Origin: Puccinellia tenuiflora
Taxonomy: Eukaryota; Streptophyta; Magnoliopsida; Poales; Poaceae
Reading direction: 5' to 3'
DNA: 64,000 nucleotides
Assembly (NCBI GenBank): GCA_012064385.1
Contig: QRDG01001345.1
Location: 575,023 to 639,022 of the forward strand
This document shows positions 36,996 through 47,853 of the stretch, one piece after another. The translations under genes and the position numbers were made by a program. A model generated the notes under the pieces. It saw only the letters and a list, made by a program, of their open reading frames with translations, made no database searches and was not told where the DNA came from. How positions within the stretch are numbered: position 1 is the stretch's first letter; each line of letters begins with the position of its first letter.

Positions 36996-38408
36996 TGATG
37001 CATGTAAAATGCATACATTAACTTTGCATTATAATACTCATATTTCAATCGTATTTGCATCATATAAGGGTTATATCATTGTTTTATAAGGATTTTGGGA
37101 AGATTTCACAGTTTTCCTATTTTTATGGAATTAACCCTGCACTGGCAGAAAACCCTATTTTCTATATTTTGATGTTTCAGGGACCCAAACGACGTCCAAA
37201 TGACCTAATATTTTGCGGAGATCATTTTTTGGAAGGAACAAAGCGTAGGAGCGAAGGAAGCGAACAAACGGAGACCCGAGGGCCAAAAGAGGTGGGCCCA
37301 CGCGGCCAGATTCCTTGGCCACGTGGGACCCCCCATCTTGGGCCTCGTGGCTCTGATGCCATCCGTTTTCGTCTCCGTGGCTTCGTCTTGACCTAAAACC
37401 GACTATAAAAATAGTCCCCCGAGGAGTTTCACGAGGAGGCGGCGGAGAAACACAAAACCACGAAACAGAGAGTCAGAAGGCTGCCGCTGGAGAAGATCGG
37501 AGGGGGGAGACGCCGCCGGAATCACCTCCGAAGGGCTCCACCCCCGTCCGGCGTGTTCATCATCAACATCTACAACAAGATCATCTCCATCTCTCCACTG
37601 TAAACTCTTGCCAAACATGATGTATGATGCAATATACTATTCCCTTGATCTATTGTGTCTCCCCATCTATGTTTGAGAAGTGATTGGTTCATGGCAATAG
37701 TGAAATAGTTCGTTGTTTGGTTTCATACAAGTTTTGTTATCTTTTATGATTGTCTTTATGTACAATATATGAGTGCACGCATATGTTGGGGAATGCATGT
37801 AAGGTGATCACCAGTAATGTAATGGAGTGAGGGAGACTTGGGAGGACATGTAAACCTGAGACCGAGTCATGAAGTTACTTTATATATACATAGGGGACCT
37901 TAAAACTTAAGGCTATGGTGGGACTTTTACGTCTTAATAAATCTTGTGTAGTCATTTACTTGGCCATAAGAACCATCATAAGGGGTTTTAGTTCATTCAC
38001 TTGGCTACACCTATTTATGGCTCCTTCCTAGAAGAAACAATTATGACTGAAACATGTGCTTCACTAATTGTGACAACCACACGAATGAAATAACAATTGC
38101 TAGAACATTTGCTCCCTTGAGATATTTGCTACTTGCTACTTTGAGAAACTTGTTTGAGAAAACTGCTGAGAGAAACTTGCGTTCGAAGCTTGATTGAGAA
38201 ACTTGTTACTAGATAAACCCATTCCACATCACTTGCTTTCATTAGTTAGTTCCTTTCATATTTCAACTTATTGCCTTGCACAAACGGCCATATAAGAGGG
38301 TTATAGGGCTTTAGAGAATAGATAGTTTAACTTCAGCTCCTTGTGGGTTCGACACTCAAATACTTATCGAATTGTGGTACAGTGATTCCTTGCTCTTGGG
38401 GATTATCA
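36996..38408 (+). repeat. 3' LTR of ATH, 1413 bp
   Basis: It starts TGATGCATGTAAAA and ends GGGGATTATCA, with about 3% substitutions against the 5' copy. It lacks a GCTCTAAGAAACTT-type repeat unit and a few bases near the GGGGTTATACATAGG region. TATAAAAA is conserved near 37404. Confidence 0.88.
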
Positions 38409-38413
38409 GCGAA

Positions 38414-38760
38414 GTGAACTTTTTTTTCTGAACTTTTTTTCCGAAACTTTTTTCTGAAAGAAATGAACTTTTTTTTTAAGGAAGTGAACTTTTTTTCTGA
38501 ACGAAGTGAACTCTTTTCCTGAAAGTTTTTTATTTTTATATGGTATAAAATTCACCAAGTGAACTTTGTTTTTTTCCTTTTGAACATAATATTTTTCTCC
38601 TGAAACTAATTAAGTGAACCTCCTTTTATGAATATGTGAACCTTTTTTATGGCGAATGATTTTTATTATTTCCGAACAAAAAAGTGAAACTTCATGATGA
38701 ACGATGTGAACTCAAAATTTTGAACAAAAGTGAACCTTCATTTAATCTTGATTAACCTTT
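38414..38760. repeat. GTGAACTTTTTTTCTGAAC array of TAM-4
   Basis: Continues the array interrupted by ATH (14880-15123). Units of about 20-30 bases alternate GTGAACTTTTTTT and CTGAA(C/A) phrases, then loosen toward 38760. It matches the AT-side arrays of the sister elements. Confidence 0.7.
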
Positions 38761-38889
38761 CAGCAAAAATAGCAGCTCAAATATTACTCCGTAGTTCAGA
38801 TCTATGTAAAAAAAAAGCTGTTCAAATCGGGGATGTCATCAGTGTACACGAAGCTGAACTGCACAAATAAAATAGCACCGAAATGCGCA

Positions 38890-39540
38890 TCTTCATCGGG
38901 GAGTCAGGGCTGCGCGTCGTGGCCTGGTCGGGTGTGAGGAGGAGATCGGTGCTACCCCGGCGAGCATCAACAAGGCAGCGCGGCGGTTCCCGATGGCGTG
39001 GCGTGCGGGATTGGCCACGGAGGGAAGCGGGCGTGGCCGGGGCGGCCCAGGCCCTCGGCCTGGGCGGCGGCGCCACGAGACCTTGGACAGTGCGCCGGCG
39101 GCGCGGGCTCTCGGCCAGAGCGGAGGCGCCACAGGACCTCAGCCAGGGCGGTGGCGTCGCGCCTGCCGGCTAGGGCGGCGGCGGTGAGGGACCCCAGCAA
39201 GGTTGGCGGCGGTGCGGACCCTCGGCCAAGGTAGTGGCGGCAAAGAAGGAGCTTCGAGCAAGGGAGGTGGAGCAGGGGTAGCTCGTCGGGCGGGAGGTGG
39301 TTGGGGCGCGCGCCGACAGGAGGTGGTTGGAGCACGCACCGGCGGGAGGTGGAGCAGCGTCGCTTCTTCGGGCGGGAGGTGGAGTGGGGCGCGCCGGCGG
39401 GAGGTGGCCGGCAGATGCGCGCCGGCAGGAGGATGGCCGGGCTTCGGTGGGGGATTTGGATCGATGGGAGAGGTGGAATGGGGGGTGGGAAGTTAGGTAC
39501 GGGTCAGCGGGGGTGTGGAGTCGGGTCGGGTCGGGATGTG
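38890..39540. other. GC-rich arm of TAM-4
   Basis: G-rich, with imperfect repeats of GGCGGGAGGTGG at 39280-39410. Open frames on both strands are rich in Ala, Gly and Arg, with no domain I recognise. It lies just inside the right end, as in the other TAM elements. Confidence 0.5.
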
Positions 39541-39621
39541 GGGTGCGGTCACTTTTCAAAACATGAATAGTTCCTACTTAGCCTAAATAGGAATCTCTTA
39601 AGGTAGGTTCCTATTTAGTCC

Positions 39622-39625
<4 letters not shown>

Positions 39626-39689
<64 letters not shown>
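39626..39689. repeat. (TA)32 microsatellite between TAM-4 and TAM-5
   Basis: Sixty-four bases of perfect TA, the longest such tract in the window, lie directly between the CTGCC end of TAM-4 and the GTCTGCTATTCTGG end of TAM-5. Confidence 0.95.
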
Positions 39690-39692
<3 letters not shown>

Positions 39693-39739
39693 TGCTATTC
39701 TGGAACCAGTTCTAGAATAGCTATTCTGGAACCACTTCT

Positions 39740-40720
39740 GAACTTCCCTCACAAAGTTGATGGACTTCATTCAATGGTAATGTGAACTTCCTGACGGAAC
39801 ACACTGATTCTCCACCTTCACGGGAAAATTTTCTAGTGCGATTTTTGATCCACTTATCGGAATGATGCATGTGATATACCGTTGGATAGCTATGGAAATT
39901 ACGAAACTTTTTTATTGTCACGGGTTTTCGAAATTAGTTACGGTTTTTAAATAATTTCAAATATACAAACACTATTTTCATGACCGTACAGTATTTTGAT
40001 CGCCATTTTCAAACCATTTATCGGATTGATGCAAATGATACGCCGTTGGTAAGCTATGAAAAAGCCGCAACTTTGTTATCTCACGCATTTTTTCGAAATT
40101 CCTTACGGTTTAAGAGCAGTTTTAAATATACATAATTATGTTGTTTTAGAATTCTCGTTTTTTCTGAACTTCCCACTTCACAACACTGAACTTCTACCTA
40201 ACACAATGTGAACTTCTTCACGGAGCACCAGATGCACATGCTGCGTCATTTTTTTGACTTGTTTGATTTTTTTTACCTGTTCGATTTTTCGTACTCGGAG
40301 CATTTCTGAACTTCCCTCGTCACGAAAGTGAACTTCTACGAGAGACGTAAGTGAACTTCCTCACGGAGAATTTGACGCACGTTCTATGTGACAGTTTTGA
40401 CTTTATTTGATTTTCGTAATGTTTTTCAAAGTGCATTTCACATCCTTATACGTCCTTTATATGTTAGGGATGAACTGAACTTCACTTAAGAGGAAACTGA
40501 ACCGATCGAAATAAATAAAGTGAACTTTTGACAAAAATGAACTTCTGTTTTTTTCCTTATTGTTGTTCGGTGGACTTCAACGGATTTGGTAGGTGAACTT
40601 CTAAATTTTGAAGAGCGAACTTCGAAGCTTGCCTGGAGGTGGCTCTGAAGCTTGGTGCATGTGCAGCTTGCACTGAACTGAACTTTGTAATAGATGAGTA
40701 CATGCAAAAAAACAATAAAG
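39740..40720. repeat. AT-side arm of TAM-5: GTGAACTTC arrays and 190-bp units
   Basis: GTGAACTTC-type repeats flank 190-bp units that include CCATTTTCAAACCATTTATC and GATACGCCGTTGG. The first 400 bases are close to the right arm of TAM-2 in reverse complement, so these two copies appear recently related on this side. Confidence 0.65.
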
Positions 40721-40740
40721 AATTAAAGGAAGGACACACA

Positions 40741-40926
40741 TCATAGCAGATCCCGAGCCTGCTGTTTTACGTCTCCCAGCCTCAACCTCCATGGCAACAA
40801 GCTGGCAGAGCAGTTCGCATATAGCGACAGCAACAATTCACTCCTGTTGTTTTCGGGAATCCGACCAAGGAGCAGGGCAAGCACGTAGAGCTGCTCTAGA
40901 ACTTGCAATAATTTTCCGATGATCAC
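40741..40926 (-). pseudogene. Possible captured gene fragment, 61 codons, Leu-rich
   Basis: A minus-strand open frame with balanced amino-acid use and heptad-like Leu spacing (GKLLQVLEQLYVLALLLGRI) stands out from the array on either side, which has no such composition. The frame is open upstream of the first Met by a few codons and ends at a TAG. It does not contain the GTGAACTT motif. I cannot name the parent gene. It may be a gene piece carried by TAM-5, as Pack-MULEs do, or a chance frame. Confidence 0.35.
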
Positions 40927-41246
40927 GTCAGACAGAGCTAAAACCGAACTGCACTAACTGAACTTCGACACAAAAGAGCTAACTGAACTTTGTGATATGC
41001 TTGCTCTCCAGTGGGATAGTCAAAGATTTTCCTGGCGCCGCTGACGAATAGACTCATACGGATTGGTGTAGATGCTGGTGAGGATGGGAGTTCACAGCGG
41101 AGCAGGTGCGAGTCAACGGCAGCACGCGATGGAGTTCAGGAGTTGATGACGGAAATCCATTCGCTAGCCCAAAGGGAGTCCACCCCACACGAATAGGCAG
41201 TTCTTGGGACGAAGATGGCGGCGCGAGACCTTGCAGCCATGGGGAA

Positions 41247-44200
41247 TGTAGCGCCCCAACCGTATGCAGAGAGGCTATGTAACCCATAGGCTATGCTACA
41301 CAGCCGAAGGGCATGGGATTACCGCTCCCACGCAACACTCCGGTCATGCCATAAACACTGGCATAGCTATCAAAGCATAATACAGAGATCAAGACTTGTG
41401 GAACAACTGGCACATTGCAGACTCTACGACACAAGAACATATCGCAACTCATATAACGAGAAGAATACAAATATTACACACAAAAGGTCACAGACCCAAC
41501 AATTCATCATGCGGAAGTGAAGTAGTGTTGTCTAATACAACAAGATCCAAATATGGCCTAAGAGGCCTACACATAAACATAACCACATGCCAGCTTGTTC
41601 CAACGTCCCAAGCTGCCACCTGGGAACCCCGAACTATTCGTCGATGTCCAGGAAGAAACCACCTGGCTGCTCGGTGTCGTCCTCCTCTGAAATACAAATA
41701 TAAAGGCAGCAAAGAGAGACTGAGTACGACGTACTCGCAAGTTTAGTAGGGCGATATAGGCCCAATGCTGACGGAGGCTCTAAAGCTGTATATGTATTTA
41801 TTTTGCATAAAGCTAAGTTTCCTTTATAAAAGACATAAATGACTCAAAGGCATCGTCTACTCAGAATGTTTTTCGAAAGGGGATAAGAGAGTAAACTTTC
41901 CATCTTCGGTTCTCGTCGAACCAACTTGTAGCCGGAAACATCTCATCACCACCAAAGGCACTCCCTCGAATCACCCTCGAGGAAATGAACCTTTTTCCAC
42001 ACGTTGTAATGCAACCTTTAGCTGCCAAATTTTAATTAAGGTTGAGGTTCTCTATGATCCCGTAAATCCATTCCCAAGGCGTCCATAACCGCGGACACGG
42101 CTTTTCGAAAAGATTAACCCTGCAGGGGTGTACTAATTTACCCATTGGTACCGTCCGGCTCACCTGATTGGCCCTCTTCCGGGGAAGGCCGGCGAGTGGC
42201 CGCGGTTAAACCTTTACCTCGCGTGAGACTATCCAAGGGTCATCTGTGGCGACAGGGCAAGTTTACCCAGCCTATTTCAGCCCCTGCCCCCATCGCCACG
42301 TCCTAAACACAAATCCTCCGCAACATTTTCTTTTCCACTCACACGCAAATGGAAAATCGAACTAGAGGACCCTTGGATACGCCCGCACAAGTTATTCAGT
42401 AAGTAAGGAGCCCATACCTCCACCAATGGCAGCACGCTCAAACCTTGAGTCCGAAGACAGGAACTCGCACCTAGGGGCAAGAGTGAGGTAAAACACCATC
42501 CCCGATGGCAACTCACCCAAGCCTTTTAAGCAAATTAATTAAGTACCAACCACAACCACCATGTCCGAACATTCCATCATCATTCATCAATATGGAATTT
42601 AATCAATGGCCATGTCCGAACATTCCATCATCATTCATCAATATGGAATTTAATCAATGGACATAAGTAGAAAAACGACTAAGCATGGCTAAGCATATAT
42701 AAACCACAACTATATCTTTGTCTCCGGCCAACACCTCAAACCTAGGGTTCATCGGAAGGGAAGCATGTGATGGTTCGGGGAAAAACATGCATTCATAGGA
42801 TACTCTAGTACTTGATCAAAAGTGACATTGGAATCGCTGCAATATTATGGTGGATAAAATAAGTTTATAAAACAGTAGGTTGCTAGATGCCAAGAAGGTT
42901 AGGTTATCTCTTGCCTTGCTGCCGGGACGTGTAGTACTGCTCGTTGGGGTAGGTAGGGTTAACCTCCACTCCGGAATCTATCGATACCCAAAAATAACAC
43001 AAAGGAACAAATAAATCACACGAAGACAAGTGCAATGCACAAACACATGATGGCATGACAATTTTATGCAAAGATATCATCATATGATTTATCTACCAAT
43101 ATTAAATGGAGTGCCAAATAATTAGTGCAATTATTTGGAACAAACCCCATATTTAACTTAATGTCCACATTGCTTATAAATTATTACATTATTAAAGAAG
43201 TGGCTTAAATATGCATGAACATGACATGATTAAGTAGTTTTTGTTCTTACAATCATTTTGGTACCTTATTTGTAATTTTTCGAGTATCGATGATTAAATA
43301 GTGAATTAAATAATTATTTGAATTTAGTTCCTTTAATCAAATTAAGAATAACATCAAATAAATATTTGTGATCATGACATGATATTAGCATGGTTTAATA
43401 GCATTTGAAGCACTGATCATTTTGACATTTTATTCATAATTTTTGGTTAAATATTTATCAAATTATGAATTTTCCCAAATTGTATTATTTATACCATTTT
43501 AGGAATTCTTAAAAACTGCAAAAATATAAACTCAAAATATCATTTCAATGATTCTAACTTGTAGATTTTATTTTTCTGAGCAAATTGGTATTTGATTTGT
43601 CAAATTTGGATCATTATTTAAATAGTTATCAATTCCTTTATTTAAATTTTAACTCCAAAAAGGAAAGTTAAAAGCCCTGGCAGGCCAGCCTCCAAACCGG
43701 CCAGGCCGGGCTCAAGGCTGGGGGGCGACCCGAAGCGGGCAGCCTTGTGGCCGGCCCAGGCTGGGCGCTAGGCCGGGCACCCTCCCGAGCCAGCCGGCCT
43801 TTGGGCCGGCCCAGGCCGATGCCAGGCCGGGCAGTCGGTGGCGTGCGTCCACGACACCAGAGGAGCAGCGGCCGGCGACGACCACAGTTTGGCGGCACCA
43901 CCGTGCGTGGGAGTGACTGGGCCGGCGTGTGTGTGCACGGGTGCGGGACGGCGCGTGTGAGCAAGGGGAGAAAGGGAAGGAGCAGCAACGGCTGCTCGGC
44001 TTGGGCTCTGCCATGGCAGCGTGCGGCCGACGGAGAAGGAATGGCGGTGCACGATGGCGATGCGCCCAGAGCAAGGGGAGGGACAGGAGGATGTCCAGGA
44101 GGACGCGGATCTCACCACGGTGACGAGTTCATGCTCGACGATGATGACGGAGCCCGGGATGAGCACGGCGAGTGGCGGCCTGAGGTGGGAAGGACGACTG

Positions 44201-45203
44201 CGATTCGCCCAGACGGCGCCATCCCGACTCGATTCCATGGTTGAGGACGATGAGGACGGCGAGGCGGAGCATTTGGCGCGGTTGGATTTTTCCGGGGAGG
44301 CCGGAGACGGCGGCGGCCGTGACGGCGGCGCGGCGGACAAGGAGCTCGAGCTAGGGTTAGGGTTTTTCCCGGGGAAGAGAGAGCAGGTGGAGAGAGGGGA
44401 AGCAGAGGGCGTCACGGGTGGTCCTTCACCATGGAGGGGGGGCATGGCATCGAGGCGCAGGCGAGGACACGGCGACAGCGTGGCATGGGCGCGGGCGGCA
44501 TGGCTACAGGAAGAAGAAAGAAGTTTTCCAGAACCCCCCCCCCCCCACTGTTTAAAACTTATTCACAACTTGGTCCAACTGCAGCTTTACTGATTTATTT
44601 GAGGCACTTAGACAATTTCTAAAAATATGCAAAAATTTATATAGGCTCTCAACACCATCTAGAACCCCCACAAAAATTGGGGTTGCAAAAATAAAAAGTT
44701 TTGGACAACATTTGTTCATAGGGTTTAATTAAGGTCAAAATTTTGATAATTTCCAACAGGTATTTATTTGGAGTCCTTAAGCAACTTAATAAATTATGAA
44801 AATATTTATGGAGGCTCATGATATATCAATGAAGCTCCCCATAATTTTATTTTGAATTTTTGGAGAGTTAAACTTGGTTTCCAAAATATAATTTGAATTG
44901 AACCAAATTGAATTCTCAAATTTATTTATTTGCTTGTTATGAATTTAGCCTTTGGCAATTTATTTATAAAATTTATCCTTGAGCTTCCTGGACAAATTGG
45001 AGACTCAGGAACAATTGGTTTTGCCAATTTGAGTAATGTATTTGGTTTGGAAATTGGGAAGGGTTTTGCTTCCCTTTTTATTGTTTTCCAGTGGTTGCTT
45101 TATATTCAACTTAAGCAATTTAAATAGGTATGCCATGATGCAATGCAAAGAAAAAAGTGAAAATTTGGCCCATATTTTAGGGTACCAAACTGGGGCTGTT
45201 ACA
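41247..45203 (-). repeat. Left (3') LTR of TEK-A, 3957 bp
   Basis: On the minus strand it runs from TGTAACAGCCCC to GGGGCGCTACA. It includes a GC-rich block (43680-44500) with the GGCCGGCC array, and a 51-bp tandem duplication (42559-42609 and 42610-42660) missing from the right LTR. Open frames in the GC block run on both strands and are not supported as genes. Confidence 0.85.
42559..42660. repeat. 51-bp tandem duplication in the TEK-A left LTR
   Basis: Two perfect adjacent copies start CCATGTCCGAACATTCC and end TTTAATCAATGG. The right LTR and the solo LTRs have a single copy, so the duplication arose after insertion or during the last replication. Confidence 0.9.
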
Positions 45204-45215
45204 ATTCTACCCCCC
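45204..45215 (-). other. Polypurine tract of TEK-A
   Basis: On the minus strand GGGGGGTAGAAT lies directly before the TGTAACAG start of the 3' LTR. Confidence 0.75.
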
Positions 45216-45221
45216 TTACAG

Positions 45222-45240
45222 GAATCTCGTCCCGAGATTC
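45222..45240. repeat. Perfect 8-bp-stem hairpin near the TEK-A polypurine tract
   Basis: GAATCTCG and CGAGATTC surround a three-base TCC. The identical 19-base hairpin sits at 54130-54148 in TEK-B in the same position relative to the LTR, although the flanks differ. Confidence 0.85.
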
Positions 45241-47841
45241 GAGAGTAGAAGTAGAGATGAGGAAAACATGACAACACGTATCCTCCACGGTTTTCTCGAT
45301 CTCACGATGATCTTCCTCGGTGCATAACTTGGAGCTAGGAAGCTTGACGTGCCGATGGGGCGGAAAGGACAGAAGATAGCTAAAGGTGTTAGGCAAAAAT
45401 GAACTTGCCCAAAACCATAAGCTGTTGAGGAAAACTAGGAACGACTTGACCAAACAAAGGTCGAGTCGAGGATAGGACGACCGATCACTTGTTCAAGGAC
45501 ATGACAATACTTCAAACCACCCCGATGCGTAGAACCTAGAGATTTGAAGCACCGAGAGGAGAAAGGACATCTTTTGGACTCCACACTTTTGACATACAAA
45601 ACGTTTCTATAAGGTTGGAAGCTCGGCCCTAACGGGACTGATGAATTGACCCAAGGTCCGTGTGAGTGGGCAAAACCTTGGGTTCACCGAGGTGGGAAAG
45701 ATATGGCATTGATCCACATTTGATAGAGAGGTAAAACCTCATAAACAAGCTATTGCCACGAGATAGATGGAGTCGGGGGATTGACTGAGGAACAATTAGT
45801 AACTCCGTTGTGAGGTTCTACTTGAGGCTCTAGGTATCGCACTCCGGCTTCGGAATAACCTCCAATCGATCATCAAGCGAAGGTCGTACTTAACGATAGA
45901 GAAGGGCTATAAGGGGAAACTCCTAGGGTAAGTTACACATGATCCCCAGGGATAGTGGTTGAGGTTAGAGATTTAAGAGATTTCTTCACTAGGCCTTCCG
46001 GTGAGGTGCGTGAACCACATCACCGAACTTGTCGGGGTTACAACTAGGCCTAGGTCACACTCTTGATGGACACCAAGCATCATTTCTGCTTGAGGCTCCG
46101 AGTTGGTTAGGTGTACAGATAATTCAAACTTGAAAAGTCGGAGGAAGGAGTTTTCTAAAGTTAACCGATAGGTAGGTAACTAGATTCTCAAGCTCTGAGC
46201 TACATTGTCAAGCTCCAGAGCACGATCGAGATTGGGAAACCCATGGGGTCATGATTACTAAGTGAAAATTGAACCAGCATGTACTCCAATCACTGAAGCA
46301 CAATTGAGTCCTGATTGGGAAACACTGGTAAGATACTGAGATTTGGCAACTTCTTCTTATTTAGGAACAAATCAGCCAGTGGCACACATGACGTATTTAG
46401 AGAACTGGAGGTAACAACCTGCCATCTCAACAACAATTCGCACATGCATGACCAACTTGTGATTACACCCGAGGAGACAAAGTGAACTTCACTCGGATTA
46501 TCAGCGACAAAAGTCACTGGTTGCGAGAGAAAAACTTGATTTTCAAGGAAAAATATGTGGTCTTGAGAGTTTCGACATGAATCTAACTCGTTGACCGAAG
46601 GTGGGCACCTGAACAGATGGACTTGGCAGCTCCTGACAACTCGGCTTGATGATATGATTACCAATCATGCTAAGAGTGCCATCAAAGTCCTCAGATTTCA
46701 AAACAATAACATTTGCTAAGAATGTCCGATTACCGCAACGATATTCATCCTCAACATTCTCGAGCTCGAGTGGCTCGGAGGTAGATGGATACGGAAGGGT
46801 AAGAGCATCACTTCATCAAGTACGTCATGAAACTAAGCAAAACCTCTTGATATAAAAGAGTGTGACACTCCAGGGTGGAACGGAAACAAAAGCTAGGCAA
46901 ACTCTTACTCCGCGAATCACAATCCTTTGACCTGGTCCGAGAAATGGACATAGGTACCGGAGGTTGTTTCTCCTGACATCCCAAAGTGGAATGCCTTGAC
47001 GAACCGCAAGAATAACATGCATTAGAACACCCAAATGCACGATAAAATTGACTGTCAACAGACAGATAGAGGTCGGACGACAGATCTAGAGTAAGGAACG
47101 GGCTAACAACAATCTCATGATATTGCAGAAGCCCTTGGTTATTACTCTTCCGACAACTATTGCCAAAAGGGTCTCACGAACGAGTGTTACCGGAGGAATC
47201 ATAGACATTGATGGACCACTCGCTAAGAGCAATCTTGTCATGATCTAGATGGTTCCATGACAGAGAGTCTAACTAAGCTAGTGAGAGAGAAAAGCATTGC
47301 TGAGCAAATCAATTATGGCTGCAACCTCGAGTTTGAAGACTAACCTCAAATTTTGCCAACTTGATGTAGGGTTTGACAACTAACATCAGGATTTAACGGG
47401 AAAGATCTTGGGTTAAAGATCAGCTTCATGCACCAGGACTCACAATAGCATAATGCTCACAAGGGTGACAACCCTCATGAATCATTACACCGGAGCCCTA
47501 GCACAATCCGGGACCTTCGGTTCAAGATCTTGGACTAAAGCAAAGGAATTTCTTGATGATCCGCAATACTTCCTCTTTTCGGGCTTTAGAATTGGCAGAC
47601 GAGCAGAGATAACCAGTAAACTAAAGGTAGAAACCAACCCCGTGAACCTAGGGTAGAATTTCCGATGAGCTGAAGAACCGCTAAAACAAATAGAAGTAAG
47701 ATGAACTCAGAGTAGAGCAAGTTGGATAAGGAGTAAAAAGAATCCTAAGAGGGTTTTCACAATTCATTTTTAGGTTATAAATAATTTTCACGAATTAGAC
47801 TCGACATCGACCAATAGAACGGGTTTCCTATAGGCAGTCCT
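45241..47841 (-). pseudogene. TEK-A interior with decayed gag
   Basis: No long frame survives. A canonical CCHC knuckle, CYSCGSSRHSTLGC, is encoded at 46976-47017 on the minus strand, within a readable stretch that continues for about 100 codons between stops in shifted phases. A second readable piece is 46290-46664. I find no protease DTG/DGG, YxDD or integrase motif. The interior length (2.65 kb) is too short for gag-pol. It reads as a gag-only element that has lost coding capacity. The rest (45241-46290 and 47060-47840) shows nothing I recognise. Confidence 0.5.
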
Positions 47842-47853
47842 GCTCTGATACCA
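47842..47853 (-). other. Primer binding site of TEK-A, initiator tRNA-Met
   Basis: On the minus strand it reads TGGTATCAGAGC, the perfect initiator tRNA-Met complement, three bases inside the LTR that begins (plus coordinates) at 47857. Confidence 0.88.

Larger units (their letters stand above)
15124..38408 (+). mobile_element. ATH: non-autonomous Athila-like LTR retrotransposon with four nested insertions
   Basis: Its LTRs are 15124-16556 and 36996-38408, flanked by GCGAA duplications (15119-15123 and 38409-38413). The primer site is complementary to the 3' end of plant tRNA-Asp, as in Athila/Tat-type Gypsy elements. The polypurine tract AAGCTTGGGGATG abuts the right LTR. After removing two solo LTRs, a Stowaway MITE and the CRM element, the internal region is only about 4 kb. 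It holds one disrupted reading frame and no protease, reverse transcriptase or integrase. Hand comparison of the LTRs gives about 43 substitutions in about 1410 aligned bases (3%), plus a deletion of about 20 bp in total in the right copy. The family name is not assigned. Confidence 0.8.
14831..39625 (+). mobile_element. TAM-4: TA-flanked Mutator-like element split by ATH
   Basis: The left end (14831-14875) has AAAAAGGAACC, TTCTGTTTA and TAAACAGGAAC. The right end (about 39565-39625) has TAGTTCCTACTTA, CCTAAATAGGAA, CTTAAGG and terminal ATTTAGTCCTGCC. Without the ATH insertion (15124-38408 plus one GCGAA copy) it is about 1.5 kb: a GTGAACTTTTTTTCTGAAC array on both sides of the insertion (14880-15123 and 38414-38760), then a GC-rich arm (38890-39540). 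ATH shows 3% divergence between its LTRs, so TAM-4 is older than that. Confidence 0.65.

Noticed and set aside
45222..45240. Hairpin as a transcription terminator
   Set aside because: Intrinsic terminators of this type are bacterial. Here the hairpin is a shared retroelement 3' motif.
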